Position numbers and translations under genes: made by a program. From assembly GCF_042140245.1 (NCBI RefSeq), contig NZ_CP159483.1, positions 62,001-126,000 on the forward strand: a stretch of 64,000 nt of DNA, read 5' to 3'. The DNA is from MH13 sp042140245. GTDB taxonomy: Bacteria; Pseudomonadota; Alphaproteobacteria; Rhizobiales; MH13. Shown here piece after piece: positions 8,350 to 17,531 of the stretch; position 1 is the stretch's first letter; every line of letters starts with the position of its first letter. Below the pieces are notes generated by a model that searched no databases, was not told the DNA's origin, and worked only from the letters and a program-made list of their open reading frames with translations.

Positions 8350-9210
8350 CTAGAGGCCAAATCTCTGCCAATGCACACGCTCCTCAACGCGTGAGAGCAA
8401 ACCATCTACCAAGCCGTCGGCCAAAACAGATGGGTCAGTACTGAGCAATGATGATTGGCTGCGAAACAGGCTGAAAAAACCGCGCTTTTGCATGGGAATG
8501 CCGACCAACTTCACCTTGTCGCCAAAGCGATCTTTCATGGCCTGATCGAGATTTTCGATACGATCGGCAAGACCCAGTTCAACTGCTTTACCACCGGCCC
8601 AGAACTCCCCGGTGAAGAGGCTGGCGTTCTCTGGATCAATACGCCCCTCGCGACGGGTTTTCACCAAGCCAACAAAGCCATCATGGATGTCTTTTTGAAT
8701 GGCTTTCAGGCGTTTGATGTCATCGGATTTTTCCGGGCTGAAGGGGTCAAGCGCCAGCTTCTTCTCGCCAGCGGTGTAAACGCGGCGCTCAATGCCCCAG
8801 CGCTCGATCACGCGGTCCAGACCGAAACCTGCCGAAATCACGCCTATTGAGCCGAGAATAGAGCTTTCATCGCAGAGGATTTCATCGCCCGCGCACGCCA
8901 GCATATAGCCACCAGAAGCACCAACATCCTCAACGAAGACGACAACTTCTTTTTCTTTTTCCGCCGCCAGTTTGCGGATGCGATCATGAATGAGCCGGGA
9001 TTGAACAGGTGACCCTCCAGGCGAGTTGATAGAGATCGCAACCACAGGCCCGTCGAAGGAGAATAGCTTTTTCAGCGGTCCGGCGGCAGCTGCCAGCGTC
9101 AATCCACGCGAAAACCTACCATTTTCACCGCCAATCACGCCGGTTAGACGCAGAACAGGCACATGGGGTGTCTTGGAGCGAAGCGATTTGGGCAGGTAAC
9201 GGCGGAACAT
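8350..9210 (-). CDS. S49 family serine peptidase (SppA/SohB-like)
   Basis: This short-form S49 peptidase has about 286 residues from the ATG at 9210; an in-frame TTG at 9228 is the alternative start. It shows the crotonase-like S49 core: VVAISINSPGGSP, then the nucleophile region GASGGYMLACAGDEI with the catalytic Ser, SSILGSIGVI, and LDPFSPEKSDDIKRL, which supplies the lysine side. Family members degrade signal peptides or membrane proteins. No clear N-terminal transmembrane segment is present, so it may act at the inner face of the membrane with a partner, possibly the small membrane protein encoded 21 bases downstream. Confidence 0.9.
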   Translation of the reverse strand: MFRRYLPKSLRSKTPHVPVLRLTGVIGGENGRFSRGLTLAAAAGPLKKLFSFDGPVVAISINSPGGSPVQSRLIHDRIRKLAAEKEKEVVVFVEDVGASGGYMLACAGDEILCDESSILGSIGVISAGFGLDRVIERWGIERRVYTAGEKKLALDPFSPEKSDDIKRLKAIQKDIHDGFVGLVKTRREGRIDPENASLFTGEFWAGGKAVELGLADRIENLDQAMKDRFGDKVKLVGIPMQKRGFFSLFRSQSSLLSTDPSVLADGLVDGLLSRVEERVHWQRFGL

Positions 9211-9274
9211 GACGGACTTTCTGTGCAAGAACTCTCACGCCGACATGGGGCCTTTGGTCAGGCTGCGCAAGAGC

Positions 9275-10036
9275 CTAGCCACCAAGCGCAATGGCGGAAT
9301 GACCTTCAAGAATTGATCGGGCTTGGCACGTATACTTGCCATCTTCGCGATGGAGCACCAGACCTGGCAGCAAACGAACCGGGGTTTTGCGCCCTTTAAT
9401 CGCACGCACCAAGACCCGCTCTGCTGGCAAACCTTCACTTGGGTGAAGGCCGAGAATGGTGATGGCGCCAAACCGACCTTTCAAAGCTACCATAAGGTCA
9501 GACAGCCCATCAGCGGCAAAGATCAGCGTTAGCGATCCGCCGGGTTTCAGAACGCTGGCGGCTGTGCGCATCCAAGCATCCAGATCATCATCGCTGACCA
9601 CATGAGCTGCTTGCTTGGCAGGATTGACCCGTACGTGCCCGGCCTTGCGATACGGTGGGTTGGAGAGCACGTGATCAAAAGAGGCCCTCTCTAGGCCGCA
9701 GGCAATGCGCTGGGGTTCAGAAGCCAGCAAATCCACTTCCAGCACCTTGGTACGCGCAGCCAAACTTGGATTGCGCTCCAGCGATTTTGCGCAACACGCC
9801 AGCATCTGCTGATCCTGTTCAGCCAAGGTGATATGTGCCTCCGGGTTGGCGTAAGCTGCCATGAGGCCAACCGTGCCCGCACCAGCACCCATATCAAGAA
9901 TGGCGCCGGTGGCGCCATTAAGCGTGGCTGCAAGGAACACTGCATCTGAGCCGGAGCGATGAGCATCAACAGCCGGTTGAACCAGCATGACCTGACCGCC
10001 AAGAAACGCATCGGTGGTGGTTGAAAAGTCGCTCAC
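9275..10036 (-). CDS. tRNA1(Val) (adenine(37)-N6)-methyltransferase-like protein
   Basis: Class I SAM-dependent methyltransferase of the TrmN6/HemK-like group. The start TTTDAFLGGQVMLVQP and the following GSDAVFLAATL match the usual N-terminus of this family. The SAM-binding motif is ILDMGAGAGTVGLMAA, and the catalytic motif NPPY (in LSNPPYRKAGHVR) marks an exocyclic amino-nitrogen methylation site. I chose GTG at 10036 (253 residues) because it falls 17 bases after the DUF2007 stop and matches family N-termini. An ATG at 10114 would overlap DUF2007 by 62 bases. The target is probably tRNA, but this is inferred from family only. Confidence 0.88.
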   Translation of the reverse strand: MSDFSTTTDAFLGGQVMLVQPAVDAHRSGSDAVFLAATLNGATGAILDMGAGAGTVGLMAAYANPEAHITLAEQDQQMLACCAKSLERNPSLAARTKVLEVDLLASEPQRIACGLERASFDHVLSNPPYRKAGHVRVNPAKQAAHVVSDDDLDAWMRTAASVLKPGGSLTLIFAADGLSDLMVALKGRFGAITILGLHPSEGLPAERVLVRAIKGRKTPVRLLPGLVLHREDGKYTCQARSILEGHSAIALGG

Positions 10037-10052
10037 TGCGCGCCTGACCTCT

Positions 10053-10265
10053 TCAAACCGGCATAATGCCAGCTTCGGTGAGCACGCGTTCGGCTTGAGC
10101 CTTGCTATCGGCATCCACCATCACACGACGTGGCAGAACACCGATGGAGCCTTCCAGGATCGACATATGCTCGTCGGCGATGAAGTAGATGATGTCAAAC
10201 TCCTTCAAAACCGCTTCAGTCGCGGAGATCAACACCATGTCGTTGGTCCGGAAAAGTTCGATCAT
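10053..10265 (-). CDS. DUF2007 family protein
   Basis: This 70-residue protein (MIELFRTNDMVLISATEAVL...) carries the DUF2007 putative signal-transducing fold: an opening LFRTND, a central FIADEHMSILEGSIG, and the end RRVMVDADSKAQAERVLTEA. The start at 10265 is favoured by AGAGGA seven bases upstream; the frame is open 48 bases further but has no good site. It heads the minus-strand operon that runs through the methyltransferase, the S49 peptidase and glyQ to glyS, and it is divergent from the polyprenyl synthase gene across 226 bases. The function is unknown. Confidence 0.87.
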   Translation of the reverse strand: MIELFRTNDMVLISATEAVLKEFDIIYFIADEHMSILEGSIGVLPRRVMVDADSKAQAERVLTEAGIMPV

Positions 10266-10491
10266 CGGTCGTCCTCTCAAGGTTCCTCTCACCTGACCGC
10301 ATTTGAGGGCCAAAACAAGCCCTTGGCCACGTTCTGCAGGACAATGGACCCAGAGCGTGACCGTTTGCCGGACTGTTCAAGCGCGCGTTCCTGTGCTTTG
10401 CACGGCGCAAGCAACCGGGAGGCTTGGTTTCAAAACCGCGACCCTCCCCTTCTCTTTCGGCCCTTTGGCCAAATCAAAAGGTATGTGCGTG

Positions 10492-11535
10492 ATGGGTGTT
10501 GTCGTCCCGCTGGAGCAGGATCAACAAAACAGTGCGGGCGCTCGCGCGACGCTGGATCGGGTGATGGCGCTTTCTGGGCCCTCGATGAAAGGCGTCAACA
10601 CAATGATCCTGTCGCGCACCGGGTCTGACGTGACGATGATCCCAGAGGTCGCCAAACACCTTATTGATTCTGGCGGCAAGCGCCTGCGCCCGATCCTTAC
10701 GCTGCTGTGCGCGGAAATGTTCGGCTATCAGGGCAATGGTCACGTCAAGCTCGCTGCGAGTGTGGAGTTTATGCACACAGCCACGCTGCTGCACGATGAT
10801 GTGGTGGATGAAAGCGACATGCGCCGGGGCAAACCGGCCGCTCGCATGGTATGGGGCAATCAGGCGAGCGTTCTGGTCGGTGACTTTCTGCTCGGCCAGG
10901 CCTTCCAGATGATGGTGGAAGTCGGCTCGATGGATGCGCTGGATGTGCTTTCCAAGGCCTCTGCGATCATTGCCGAGGGCGAAGTGCTTCAGCTGACCAC
11001 GGCGAAAAACACCAACACGACCGAAGACGACTATCTGCAGGTCATCCGCGCCAAAACGGCAGCTTTGTTCTCAGCAGCTTGTGAGGTTGGGCCGATCGTT
11101 GCAGGACAGACAATTCAAGGTCTGGGAGAGATCGAGCGGGCCGCATTGCGCTCCTATGGCATGAATTTGGGGCTTGCGTTCCAACTGGTCGACGATGCTC
11201 TGGATTATGGTGGCTCGGCCAAAGACCTTGGCAAGGACATTGGCGATGACTTCCGCGAGCGCAAAGTCACGCTGCCAGTGATCCTCGCCTATCGCCGCTC
11301 CGAAGGTGAGGAGAAAGCCTTTTGGGATCGCGTGATTGTCGCTGGTGATCAAAATGAAGGTGATCTTGAGCGCGGGATTGCCTTGGTGCGTGATCGCCAG
11401 GGGCTAGCCGATACAATCAGCCGTGCCCAGCACTATGGCGCAGTCGCCGTGGATGCGCTCGATGGTCTGCCTGCCAGCGACCAGAAAGAAGCCCTGTTGG
11501 ATGCGGTGGCGTTCTGTATAGACCGGGTGACGTAA
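10492..11535 (+). CDS. ispB: polyprenyl diphosphate synthase (octaprenyl/decaprenyl type)
   Basis: Trans-prenyltransferase that builds the ubiquinone side chain by condensing isopentenyl diphosphate onto an allylic primer. The first aspartate-rich motif is LLHDDVVDESDMRRG (Asp near residue 102); the second is QLVDDALDY followed by GKDIGDDFRERKVTLP. The substrate-binding GGKRLRP is near residue 60. From ATG 10492 the protein is 347 residues, normal for the long-chain enzymes. The frame is open back to 10303, but that stretch lacks family features; ATG 10483 is another option. In Hyphomicrobiales the product is usually decaprenyl diphosphate for Q10, and ubiA, the next enzyme to use it, is at 41275. 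Confidence 0.93.
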   Translation: MGVVVPLEQDQQNSAGARATLDRVMALSGPSMKGVNTMILSRTGSDVTMIPEVAKHLIDSGGKRLRPILTLLCAEMFGYQGNGHVKLAASVEFMHTATLLHDDVVDESDMRRGKPAARMVWGNQASVLVGDFLLGQAFQMMVEVGSMDALDVLSKASAIIAEGEVLQLTTAKNTNTTEDDYLQVIRAKTAALFSAACEVGPIVAGQTIQGLGEIERAALRSYGMNLGLAFQLVDDALDYGGSAKDLGKDIGDDFRERKVTLPVILAYRRSEGEEKAFWDRVIVAGDQNEGDLERGIALVRDRQGLADTISRAQHYGAVAVDALDGLPASDQKEALLDAVAFCIDRVT

Positions 11536-11681
11536 GCCTTTTTTGCTGGGCAAAACCCAAGGCGCCTTAACCGTTCCATCCAATGGACCATGGACCCGGC
11601 TGCCCGGTGGCGCTAGGGCATAGGGCCTGTTATTGCACCGCACACTCCTGATCACTGCCCGCCAAGGGACGCATCGTCATC

Positions 11682-14411
11682 ATGAACGCATCCATCGCAT
11701 CCGCTGCCGCTCAACCTGAAACAGCGCATCACTGGGTCTATTCGTTTGGCGGCGGCGGTGCCGACGGCGATGCCACCATGCGCAATCTGCTCGGTGGCAA
11801 AGGGGCCAATCTGGCTGAAATGAGCCGTATTGGTCTTCCTGTACCACCAGGGTTCACCATCACAACCGAAGTCTGCACGCACTTCTATGCCCATGAACGG
11901 ACCTACCCGGACGGGCTAACCGAGCAGATCGATAACGCTTTGGCCAAAGTTGCCGCGATAACGGGCAAAACGTTCGGCTCTACCGACAATCCGCTTTTGC
12001 TGTCAGTGCGCTCCGGCGCGCGGGTATCGATGCCCGGCATGATGGACACGGTGCTGAACCTTGGCCTCAACGATGTAACAGTGGAAGCCCTGGCACGCTT
12101 GTCTGGGGACGAACGCTTTGCGTGCGACAGCTATCGCCGGTTCATTCAAATGTATGGCGACGTGGTGATGGGTGTTGACCATGAGCTGTTTGAAGACGCG
12201 CTTGGCGCGGCCAAAGACAAACGCGGCGTGGAGCTTGATACCGACCTGACGGCGGAAGACTGGCGCGGGCTGATTGCTCAGTTCAAAGCAATCATCGAAG
12301 AAGAAGCTGGCGAGGCTTTTCCTCAGGACCCGTTTGATCAACTCTACGGCTCGGTTGGTGCGGTGTTCAAAAGCTGGATGGTGCCCCGCGCCATCACCTA
12401 CCGTATGCTGCACGACTACCCCGAAACGTGGGGTACGGCAGTAAACGTGCAGGCCATGGTATTCGGCAATATGGGCGAGCGCTCGGCCACTGGCGTTGCT
12501 TTTACTCGCAATCCTTCAACTGGCGAAAAGTCGCTCTACGGTGAGTACCTCATCAACGCTCAAGGCGAGGATGTTGTGGCAGGCATCCGCACCCCGCAGC
12601 CACTAACCAGAAAAGCCCGTGAGGAGGCAGGTGTTTCTTCACCCTCGCTTGAAGAGGCAATGCCAGCGGCGTTCGATGAGTTCACCAAATATTGCGATGC
12701 GCTCGAAGCGCACTATCACGATATGCAGGACATGGAATTCACCGTCGAAGACGGTACGCTCTGGATGCTACAGACCCGTAGTGGCAAACGCACCACCAAG
12801 GCGGCCATGAAGATCGCCGTCGACATGGTGTCAGAAGGGCTTATCACCTCTGATGAAGCCCTGATGCGCCTTGACCCAGCGGCCATCGACCAGCTGCTAC
12901 ACCCAACCATCGATGAGAACGCTGAACGGCAGATTATCGCGCGTGGTCTTCCAGCTTCACCCGGCGCGGCAACCGGTGAGATCGTGCTGACATCGGCTGC
13001 CGCCGAGGAAGCCGCAGCGGCTGGGCGCGATTGTATTTTGGTGCGTGTCGAAACCAGCCCGGAAGACATTCACGGCATGCATGCGGCCAAAGGTATTTTG
13101 ACCGCCCGTGGCGGCATGACCAGCCATGCGGCTGTTGTGGCGCGCGGCATGGGCACACCTTGTGTGTCGGGTGCAGGCGCCCTGCGCATCAACAACGACA
13201 CCGGCATGATCGCCGCAGGCCCCACCAAGTTGAAGGCTGGCGACGTCATCACCATCGATGGGGCATCCGGCGAAGTGATGCTCGGCGCCGTGACCATGCA
13301 AGAGCCTGAACTGACCGGCGAGTTTTCTGCGGTCATGGAATGGGCTGATGCCACGCGCCGAATGACGGTGCGCACAAACGCTGAGACGCCAGCAGACGCT
13401 GAGACAGCGCGTAAATACGGCGCGGAAGGCATCGGGCTTTGCCGCACTGAGCATATGTTCTTTGACGGTGATCGGATTGTTTCGGTTCGCCAGATGATCC
13501 TTGCCGATGATCCGGCAGACCGTCAGAAGGCACTCGACAAGCTGCTGCCGATGCAACGCGGCGATTTCAAGCAACTGTTTGAAATCATGGCAGGCCTGCC
13601 GGTAACGATCCGCCTGCTCGACCCGCCGCTGCATGAGTTTTTGCCACGCACCGACGAAGAGATGGAAGCGGTTGCCGCCGACATTGGCGTAGACGCCGAC
13701 CTGTTGCGTGAGCGCACGCAAGAACTGCACGAGTTCAACCCAATGCTGGGCCATCGTGGCTGTCGCCTTGCGATTTCGTACCCGGAAATTGCACGCATGC
13801 AGGCGCGGGCTATTTTTGAGGCTGCTGTTGAGGCGGGCAACGCAACTGGCAGCTTGGTTGAACCGGAGGTCATGGTGCCTTTGGTCGCCACCAAAGCCGA
13901 ACTTGATTTCGTAAAGAAAGAGATCGTCGCTGTGGCTGACGCGGTGATGGCCGAAAAAGGCGTCACGATCCCTTACACCGTCGGCACGATGATTGAGCTG
14001 CCACGCGCTGCCTTACGCGCTGGAGACATTGCCCAATCAGCGCAATTTTTCTCCTTTGGCACAAACGATCTGACGCAAACCACGTTTGGTATCTCACGCG
14101 ATGATGCCGGGCAGTTCCTAGGCACCTATGAGCGCCTTGGCGTGATGGAAAAAGATCCGTTCGTGACGCTCGATCAGGATGGCGTTGGCGAGTTGGTGAA
14201 GATCGCCACCGAACGCGGCAAAGCTGTCAGTGTGGACATGAAAATGGGCATTTGCGGTGAGCATGGCGGCGATCCTGCCTCTATCGGCTTCTGCGAAACC
14301 ATTGGACTGGACTATGTTTCGTGTTCACCCTTCCGCGTGCCGATTGCGCGATTGGCAGCTGCCCAAGCGGCTCTGCGTGTGAAGCAATCTGACGGGCCTG
14401 GTGCTTCTTGA
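11682..14411 (+). CDS. ppdK: pyruvate, phosphate dikinase
   Basis: PPDK interconverts pyruvate, ATP and phosphate with phosphoenolpyruvate, AMP and pyrophosphate. The three-domain layout is complete in 909 residues. The N-terminal ATP-grasp part has LLGGKGANLAEMSRIGLPVPPGFT and SVRSGARVSMPGMMDTVLN. The central swivelling domain has the phosphohistidine loop GGMTSHAAVVARGMGTPC (His near residue 482). The C-terminal TIM barrel has GLCRTEHMF, FGTNDLTQTT and GICGEHGGDPAS with the catalytic Cys near 857. The start ATG 11682 is the only reasonable one. A GTPase gene overlaps its 3' end by 11 bases. The upstream 146 bases hold no clear promoter. Confidence 0.97.
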   Translation: MNASIASAAAQPETAHHWVYSFGGGGADGDATMRNLLGGKGANLAEMSRIGLPVPPGFTITTEVCTHFYAHERTYPDGLTEQIDNALAKVAAITGKTFGSTDNPLLLSVRSGARVSMPGMMDTVLNLGLNDVTVEALARLSGDERFACDSYRRFIQMYGDVVMGVDHELFEDALGAAKDKRGVELDTDLTAEDWRGLIAQFKAIIEEEAGEAFPQDPFDQLYGSVGAVFKSWMVPRAITYRMLHDYPETWGTAVNVQAMVFGNMGERSATGVAFTRNPSTGEKSLYGEYLINAQGEDVVAGIRTPQPLTRKAREEAGVSSPSLEEAMPAAFDEFTKYCDALEAHYHDMQDMEFTVEDGTLWMLQTRSGKRTTKAAMKIAVDMVSEGLITSDEALMRLDPAAIDQLLHPTIDENAERQIIARGLPASPGAATGEIVLTSAAAEEAAAAGRDCILVRVETSPEDIHGMHAAKGILTARGGMTSHAAVVARGMGTPCVSGAGALRINNDTGMIAAGPTKLKAGDVITIDGASGEVMLGAVTMQEPELTGEFSAVMEWADATRRMTVRTNAETPADAETARKYGAEGIGLCRTEHMFFDGDRIVSVRQMILADDPADRQKALDKLLPMQRGDFKQLFEIMAGLPVTIRLLDPPLHEFLPRTDEEMEAVAADIGVDADLLRERTQELHEFNPMLGHRGCRLAISYPEIARMQARAIFEAAVEAGNATGSLVEPEVMVPLVATKAELDFVKKEIVAVADAVMAEKGVTIPYTVGTMIELPRAALRAGDIAQSAQFFSFGTNDLTQTTFGISRDDAGQFLGTYERLGVMEKDPFVTLDQDGVGELVKIATERGKAVSVDMKMGICGEHGGDPASIGFCETIGLDYVSCSPFRVPIARLAAAQAALRVKQSDGPGAS

Positions 14412-15282
14412 GGAGCTAAAATCTGGTGGCAAGCGCGCGATAGCACGCGCGCTTTCGCGGCTGGATCGCCTTGAGCTTACCCTTGACGATGCTGATTTGT
14501 TGGATGCGGCTTACGCTGAGCCGCAAGGGATTGTCATCGGGCTGACTGGGCCACCAGGCGTCGGCAAGAGCACTCTCACTCAAGCGCTGATCGAGCGCAT
14601 TCGTGCTGCCGATAAATCGGTGGCGGTGATTGCAGTCGATCCATCCTCGCAATCAACCGGTGGCGCGCTTCTCGGCGACCGCACACGCCTGTCGCTTGAC
14701 CCGGAAGATAGAAAGCTATTCGTGCGCTCGCTGGCAGCTCGGAACCGACTGGGTGGCCTATCTGACCATGCCATTGCCGCAGCTATGCTTTTGCGCGCTC
14801 TGTTCGATGTGGTGCTGGTGGAAACCGTCGGTATCGGTCAGTCAGATGCTGATGTGGCACTGATTGCGGACAGAAGCTTGCTGTGTGTTCAGCCTGGCTC
14901 CGGGGATGCACTGCAATTCATGAAAGCTGGCATCATGGAATGGCCAGACGTCATCGCCGTCACCAAAGCGGATACAGGACCTCTCGCCCGTCGTGCCCGC
15001 GCCGATGTCGAAGGGGCGCTGGGTCTTGCCGCGCATAAGGGTGATGGTCCGAGCGTGTGTTTGGTGTCAGCGCGAACCGGTGAAGGCGTGGATGGTTTGG
15101 TGGATGCATTGCTCACCGGTGATGCGCCTGACCGTGCAGGCCAAGCCGAACGTTTGGTGCGCGATGCCATCACGCGCAAGTTTGGCAGCTATGGCGCATC
15201 AAAACTCTCATCAAGCGCCATTCAAGGTGCCAATGGCCCGTTTGGTGCGGTCTTAGCAGCAAGTGAAAAGCTCAAAACCTAA
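14401..15282 (+). CDS. meaB: ArgK/MeaB-type GTPase
   Basis: G3E-family GTPase of the MeaB/ArgK group, which protects and loads cobalamin-dependent acyl-CoA mutases. It has the P-loop GPPGVGKS (residues 50-57), the switch region VDPSSQSTGGALLGDRTR, ETVGIGQSD, and the base-specificity motif VTKAD. At 293 residues it is slightly shorter than MeaB because the N-terminal helical arm is reduced. The start is GTG 14401, overlapping the ppdK end by 11 bases and implying translational coupling. No methylmalonyl-CoA mutase is in the window. The 3' end overlaps the AraC gene on the other strand by four bases. Confidence 0.9.
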   Translation: MLLEELKSGGKRAIARALSRLDRLELTLDDADLLDAAYAEPQGIVIGLTGPPGVGKSTLTQALIERIRAADKSVAVIAVDPSSQSTGGALLGDRTRLSLDPEDRKLFVRSLAARNRLGGLSDHAIAAAMLLRALFDVVLVETVGIGQSDADVALIADRSLLCVQPGSGDALQFMKAGIMEWPDVIAVTKADTGPLARRARADVEGALGLAAHKGDGPSVCLVSARTGEGVDGLVDALLTGDAPDRAGQAERLVRDAITRKFGSYGASKLSSSAIQGANGPFGAVLAASEKLKT

Positions 15283-16163
15283 ACAGCAAACGCGTGTTTG
15301 CGCTCCTCGCGCGGAGACACACCGAACTTGCGCGCATACTCCCGGCTAAATTGGGTGGGGCTTTCATAGCCTACATCAAAGGCGACACTGGACACCGAGC
15401 GATCCGTCTCGCCGAGCAACCGGCGCGCCTCGATCAGCCGGATCGCCTTTTGGTATTGCAGCGGGCTGTTGCCGGTGACCGCTTTGAAGTGCTCATGAAA
15501 GGTCGAAACGCTCATAGCTGACAGGTTGGCAAGGTCGGGGATGGTCAGCGGTTCGCGAAAATCATCTTGAATCCGTCTGATCGCCCTGGCGATTCGGCCC
15601 GCATGGCTATCAATCCGCAGCAGCTCTCTCAGCATGCCTCCATTGTCAGCCATCAGTAGGCGGAAGTGAATTTCGCGCCGAATAAGAGGCTCCAGCACCT
15701 TTGCTTGCAAAGGGTCGGTGTGCAACGCGAGCAAACGATGCATCGCATCTATCAGCTCATCATCGGCCCTCCCAACAGCCACGCTGTTGGCTGGGGATTT
15801 TTCTGGCATCGCCTCACTCACCTCATCATAAAGGCTGCGCACAAGGGTCATGTCCAGTTCGATGACAATGGCGATATAGGGTTTTTCTTGCGAGGCCTCC
15901 AATATCTGCGTCGTAACCGGAAGATCGTGACTGACTATGAGCGCGTCGCCTGTACGCATCGCCACTCTGCGCTCTCCCAATGCAACCTCTTTCTTGCCCT
16001 GTAGAACCAGGCAAAAGATGGGTCGATAGATCTGCTTTTGCAGTGTCATCGACGTATGATCATACACAACAACGATGTGCGGCGCGTCACAAAAATAGAG
16101 GCCTTGCTCGGTCGGGCGCTGCGCGACGAACTCATATATGTCTGATAAAATTGATCTTTTCAT
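15279..16163 (-). CDS. AraC family transcriptional regulator
   Basis: Residues about 20-180 form the AraC_N ligand-sensing domain (YRPIFCLVLQGKKEVALGERR... DALIVSHDLPV, then LEPLIRREIHFRLLM). Residues about 195-290 form the C-terminal double helix-turn-helix (LTIPDLANLSAMSVSTFHEH, SVSSVAFDVGYESPTQFSREY, KFGVSPREER). It is divergent from an SDR gene across 163 bases. That is a common arrangement in which the regulator controls the dehydrogenase, so the SDR is the likely target. The stop codon overlaps that of the MeaB gene by four bases, leaving no room for a terminator. Confidence 0.93.
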   Translation of the reverse strand: MKRSILSDIYEFVAQRPTEQGLYFCDAPHIVVVYDHTSMTLQKQIYRPIFCLVLQGKKEVALGERRVAMRTGDALIVSHDLPVTTQILEASQEKPYIAIVIELDMTLVRSLYDEVSEAMPEKSPANSVAVGRADDELIDAMHRLLALHTDPLQAKVLEPLIRREIHFRLLMADNGGMLRELLRIDSHAGRIARAIRRIQDDFREPLTIPDLANLSAMSVSTFHEHFKAVTGNSPLQYQKAIRLIEARRLLGETDRSVSSVAFDVGYESPTQFSREYARKFGVSPREERKHAFAV

Positions 16164-16326
16164 AATTTGTGCGTTCTATTGCCGTGCTTAAGCGATGCCA
16201 CAGCTCAACAGAGTAGAAAAGCACAATTCCAGATCTTCGGAGAAATAGGCAGAAACTCTATAGGAATTGGCAGGTACGGCGCACGCGCAGCTCCTACCCT
16301 GGCTCCATCGCAAACAGGAGCACACC

Positions 16327-17142
16327 ATGACCAAGACAATCCTCATCACCGGCGCATCGAGTGGCATCGGCAAAGCCACCGCCAAACACTTCCGGGCCCA
16401 GGACTGGAATGTGATCGCCACCATGCGCTCGCCGGACAATGAAACCGAACTAACGTCACTCGACAATGTGCTGGTCACCAAACTCGATGTGACCGACCAA
16501 GCCTCCATCGATGCAGCGGTCAATGCCGGGCTGGATCGGTTTGGCGCCATCGACGTTCTGGTCAACAATGCCGGCTATGGTGCCTATGGCCCGTTGGAGG
16601 CCTTTGACATGGATGGCATTCGCCGCCAGTTCGACACCAATGTGATAGGCCTGCTGGCCACCACAAAGGCGGTGTTGCCCCATATGCGGCAAGCCAAGTC
16701 GGGCACCATCATCAATATCTCATCGATGGGCGGCAAGATCACCTTCCCGCTTGGCACGCTCTATCATGGCACCAAGTTTGCTGTTGAGGGCATCTCCGAA
16801 GCACTGCACTACGAACTGGAATCCTTCGGCGTGCGGATGAAGATCGTGGAGCCGGGCATGATCAACACCGACTTCGGCGGACGCTCGTTCGACTTCCAAA
16901 ACGATGAAGGCCTCACCGAGTATCAGGAGCTCATTCGAAAGCTCTTTGCCGCCTTCGAAACCATTGCGGAGGCCGGCTCGGATGCCAGTGTTGTGGCTGA
17001 TGTCATTTGGAAAGCGGCCACTGATGGCACGGCAACCCTACGATACACGGCCGGCGCGGACGCCGTGGAGTATATCGCCAATCGCAAAGCGCTGGACGAT
17101 GAAACCTTTATCGGTGGTATGAAGGCGCAACTGGGCCTCTAG
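16327..17142 (+). CDS. SDR family NAD(P)-dependent oxidoreductase
   Basis: Classical short-chain dehydrogenase of 271 residues: cofactor motif TGASSGIG (8-15), NNAG in VLVNNAGYGAYG, catalytic Ser in NISSMGG, and the YxxxK pair in YHGTKFAVEG. EPGMINTDF follows the active site. The start at 16327 is supported by AGGAG seven bases upstream. The substrate cannot be read from the sequence; close relatives are often annotated as oxidoreductases of unknown specificity. A strong terminator follows at 17183, so it is probably a single-gene transcript facing its AraC regulator. Confidence 0.93.
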   Translation: MTKTILITGASSGIGKATAKHFRAQDWNVIATMRSPDNETELTSLDNVLVTKLDVTDQASIDAAVNAGLDRFGAIDVLVNNAGYGAYGPLEAFDMDGIRRQFDTNVIGLLATTKAVLPHMRQAKSGTIINISSMGGKITFPLGTLYHGTKFAVEGISEALHYELESFGVRMKIVEPGMINTDFGGRSFDFQNDEGLTEYQELIRKLFAAFETIAEAGSDASVVADVIWKAATDGTATLRYTAGADAVEYIANRKALDDETFIGGMKAQLGL

Positions 17143-17182
17143 GTCAAAACCTTGGGCTCTTTTTTCGACCCTATAGAATAAA

Positions 17183-17212
17183 GTCGCGGGCCCGCCGGGC
17201 TCGCGGCTTTTT
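17183..17212 (+). terminator. rho-independent terminator after the SDR gene
   Basis: A GC-rich inverted repeat at 17183-17207 (GTCGCGGGCCCG against CGGGCTCGCGGC, with two G-T wobbles) is followed directly by TTTTT at 17208-17212. It lies 40 bases after the SDR stop, on the coding strand. Confidence 0.85.
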
Positions 17213-17531
17213 GTTGCCGCATCTTACCCCTTCTGGCGCCATGATTGCTCGGCAAAGACAGAATGTCCGCACCACCTGCCAACCAGCGAAAGGTGAGCCA
17301 TTCTTAGGCTCCTCTTAAGGCGGATTAACCGGCCTTAACCCAACTGTCCCAACTCAAAACGCTTTTGCCTTCAGCGCTTTACCGCTTTGCAAGGTTAACG
17401 CTCTATCACCGAAACTGTTCAGGTGTGGCGAATGGGAGCTCACCACATTTGAGCAACGGTATGGCGATGGGTTGAACGCCGCACATGTGTGCCGTGCTTC
17501 GGTTGGGGTTTTGCGTAGGAGTTGCGAATCC
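17213..17531. promoter_or_regulatory. 319-base intergenic region with three phased TTAA motifs
   Basis: There is no gene between the SDR terminator and the cell wall hydrolase start. The region contains TTAA at 17315, 17325 and 17335, an exact 10-base period, the last two as TTAACC. A fourth, TTAACG, is at 17395, in the same phase. This resembles, but does not equal, the CtrA consensus (TTAA-N7-TTAA), since the spacer here is six bases. No convincing sigma70 promoter or structured RNA was seen. Regulation of the downstream hydrolase is an inference. Confidence 0.4.

Noticed and set aside
12957..13754. 265-codon minus-strand open frame
   Set aside because: Antisense of ppdK with no start signal or recognisable domain.
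15279..17142. AraC-SDR pair as a horizontally acquired island
   Set aside because: Its G+C and codon use look like the neighbours and there are no flanking repeats; position alone is not evidence.
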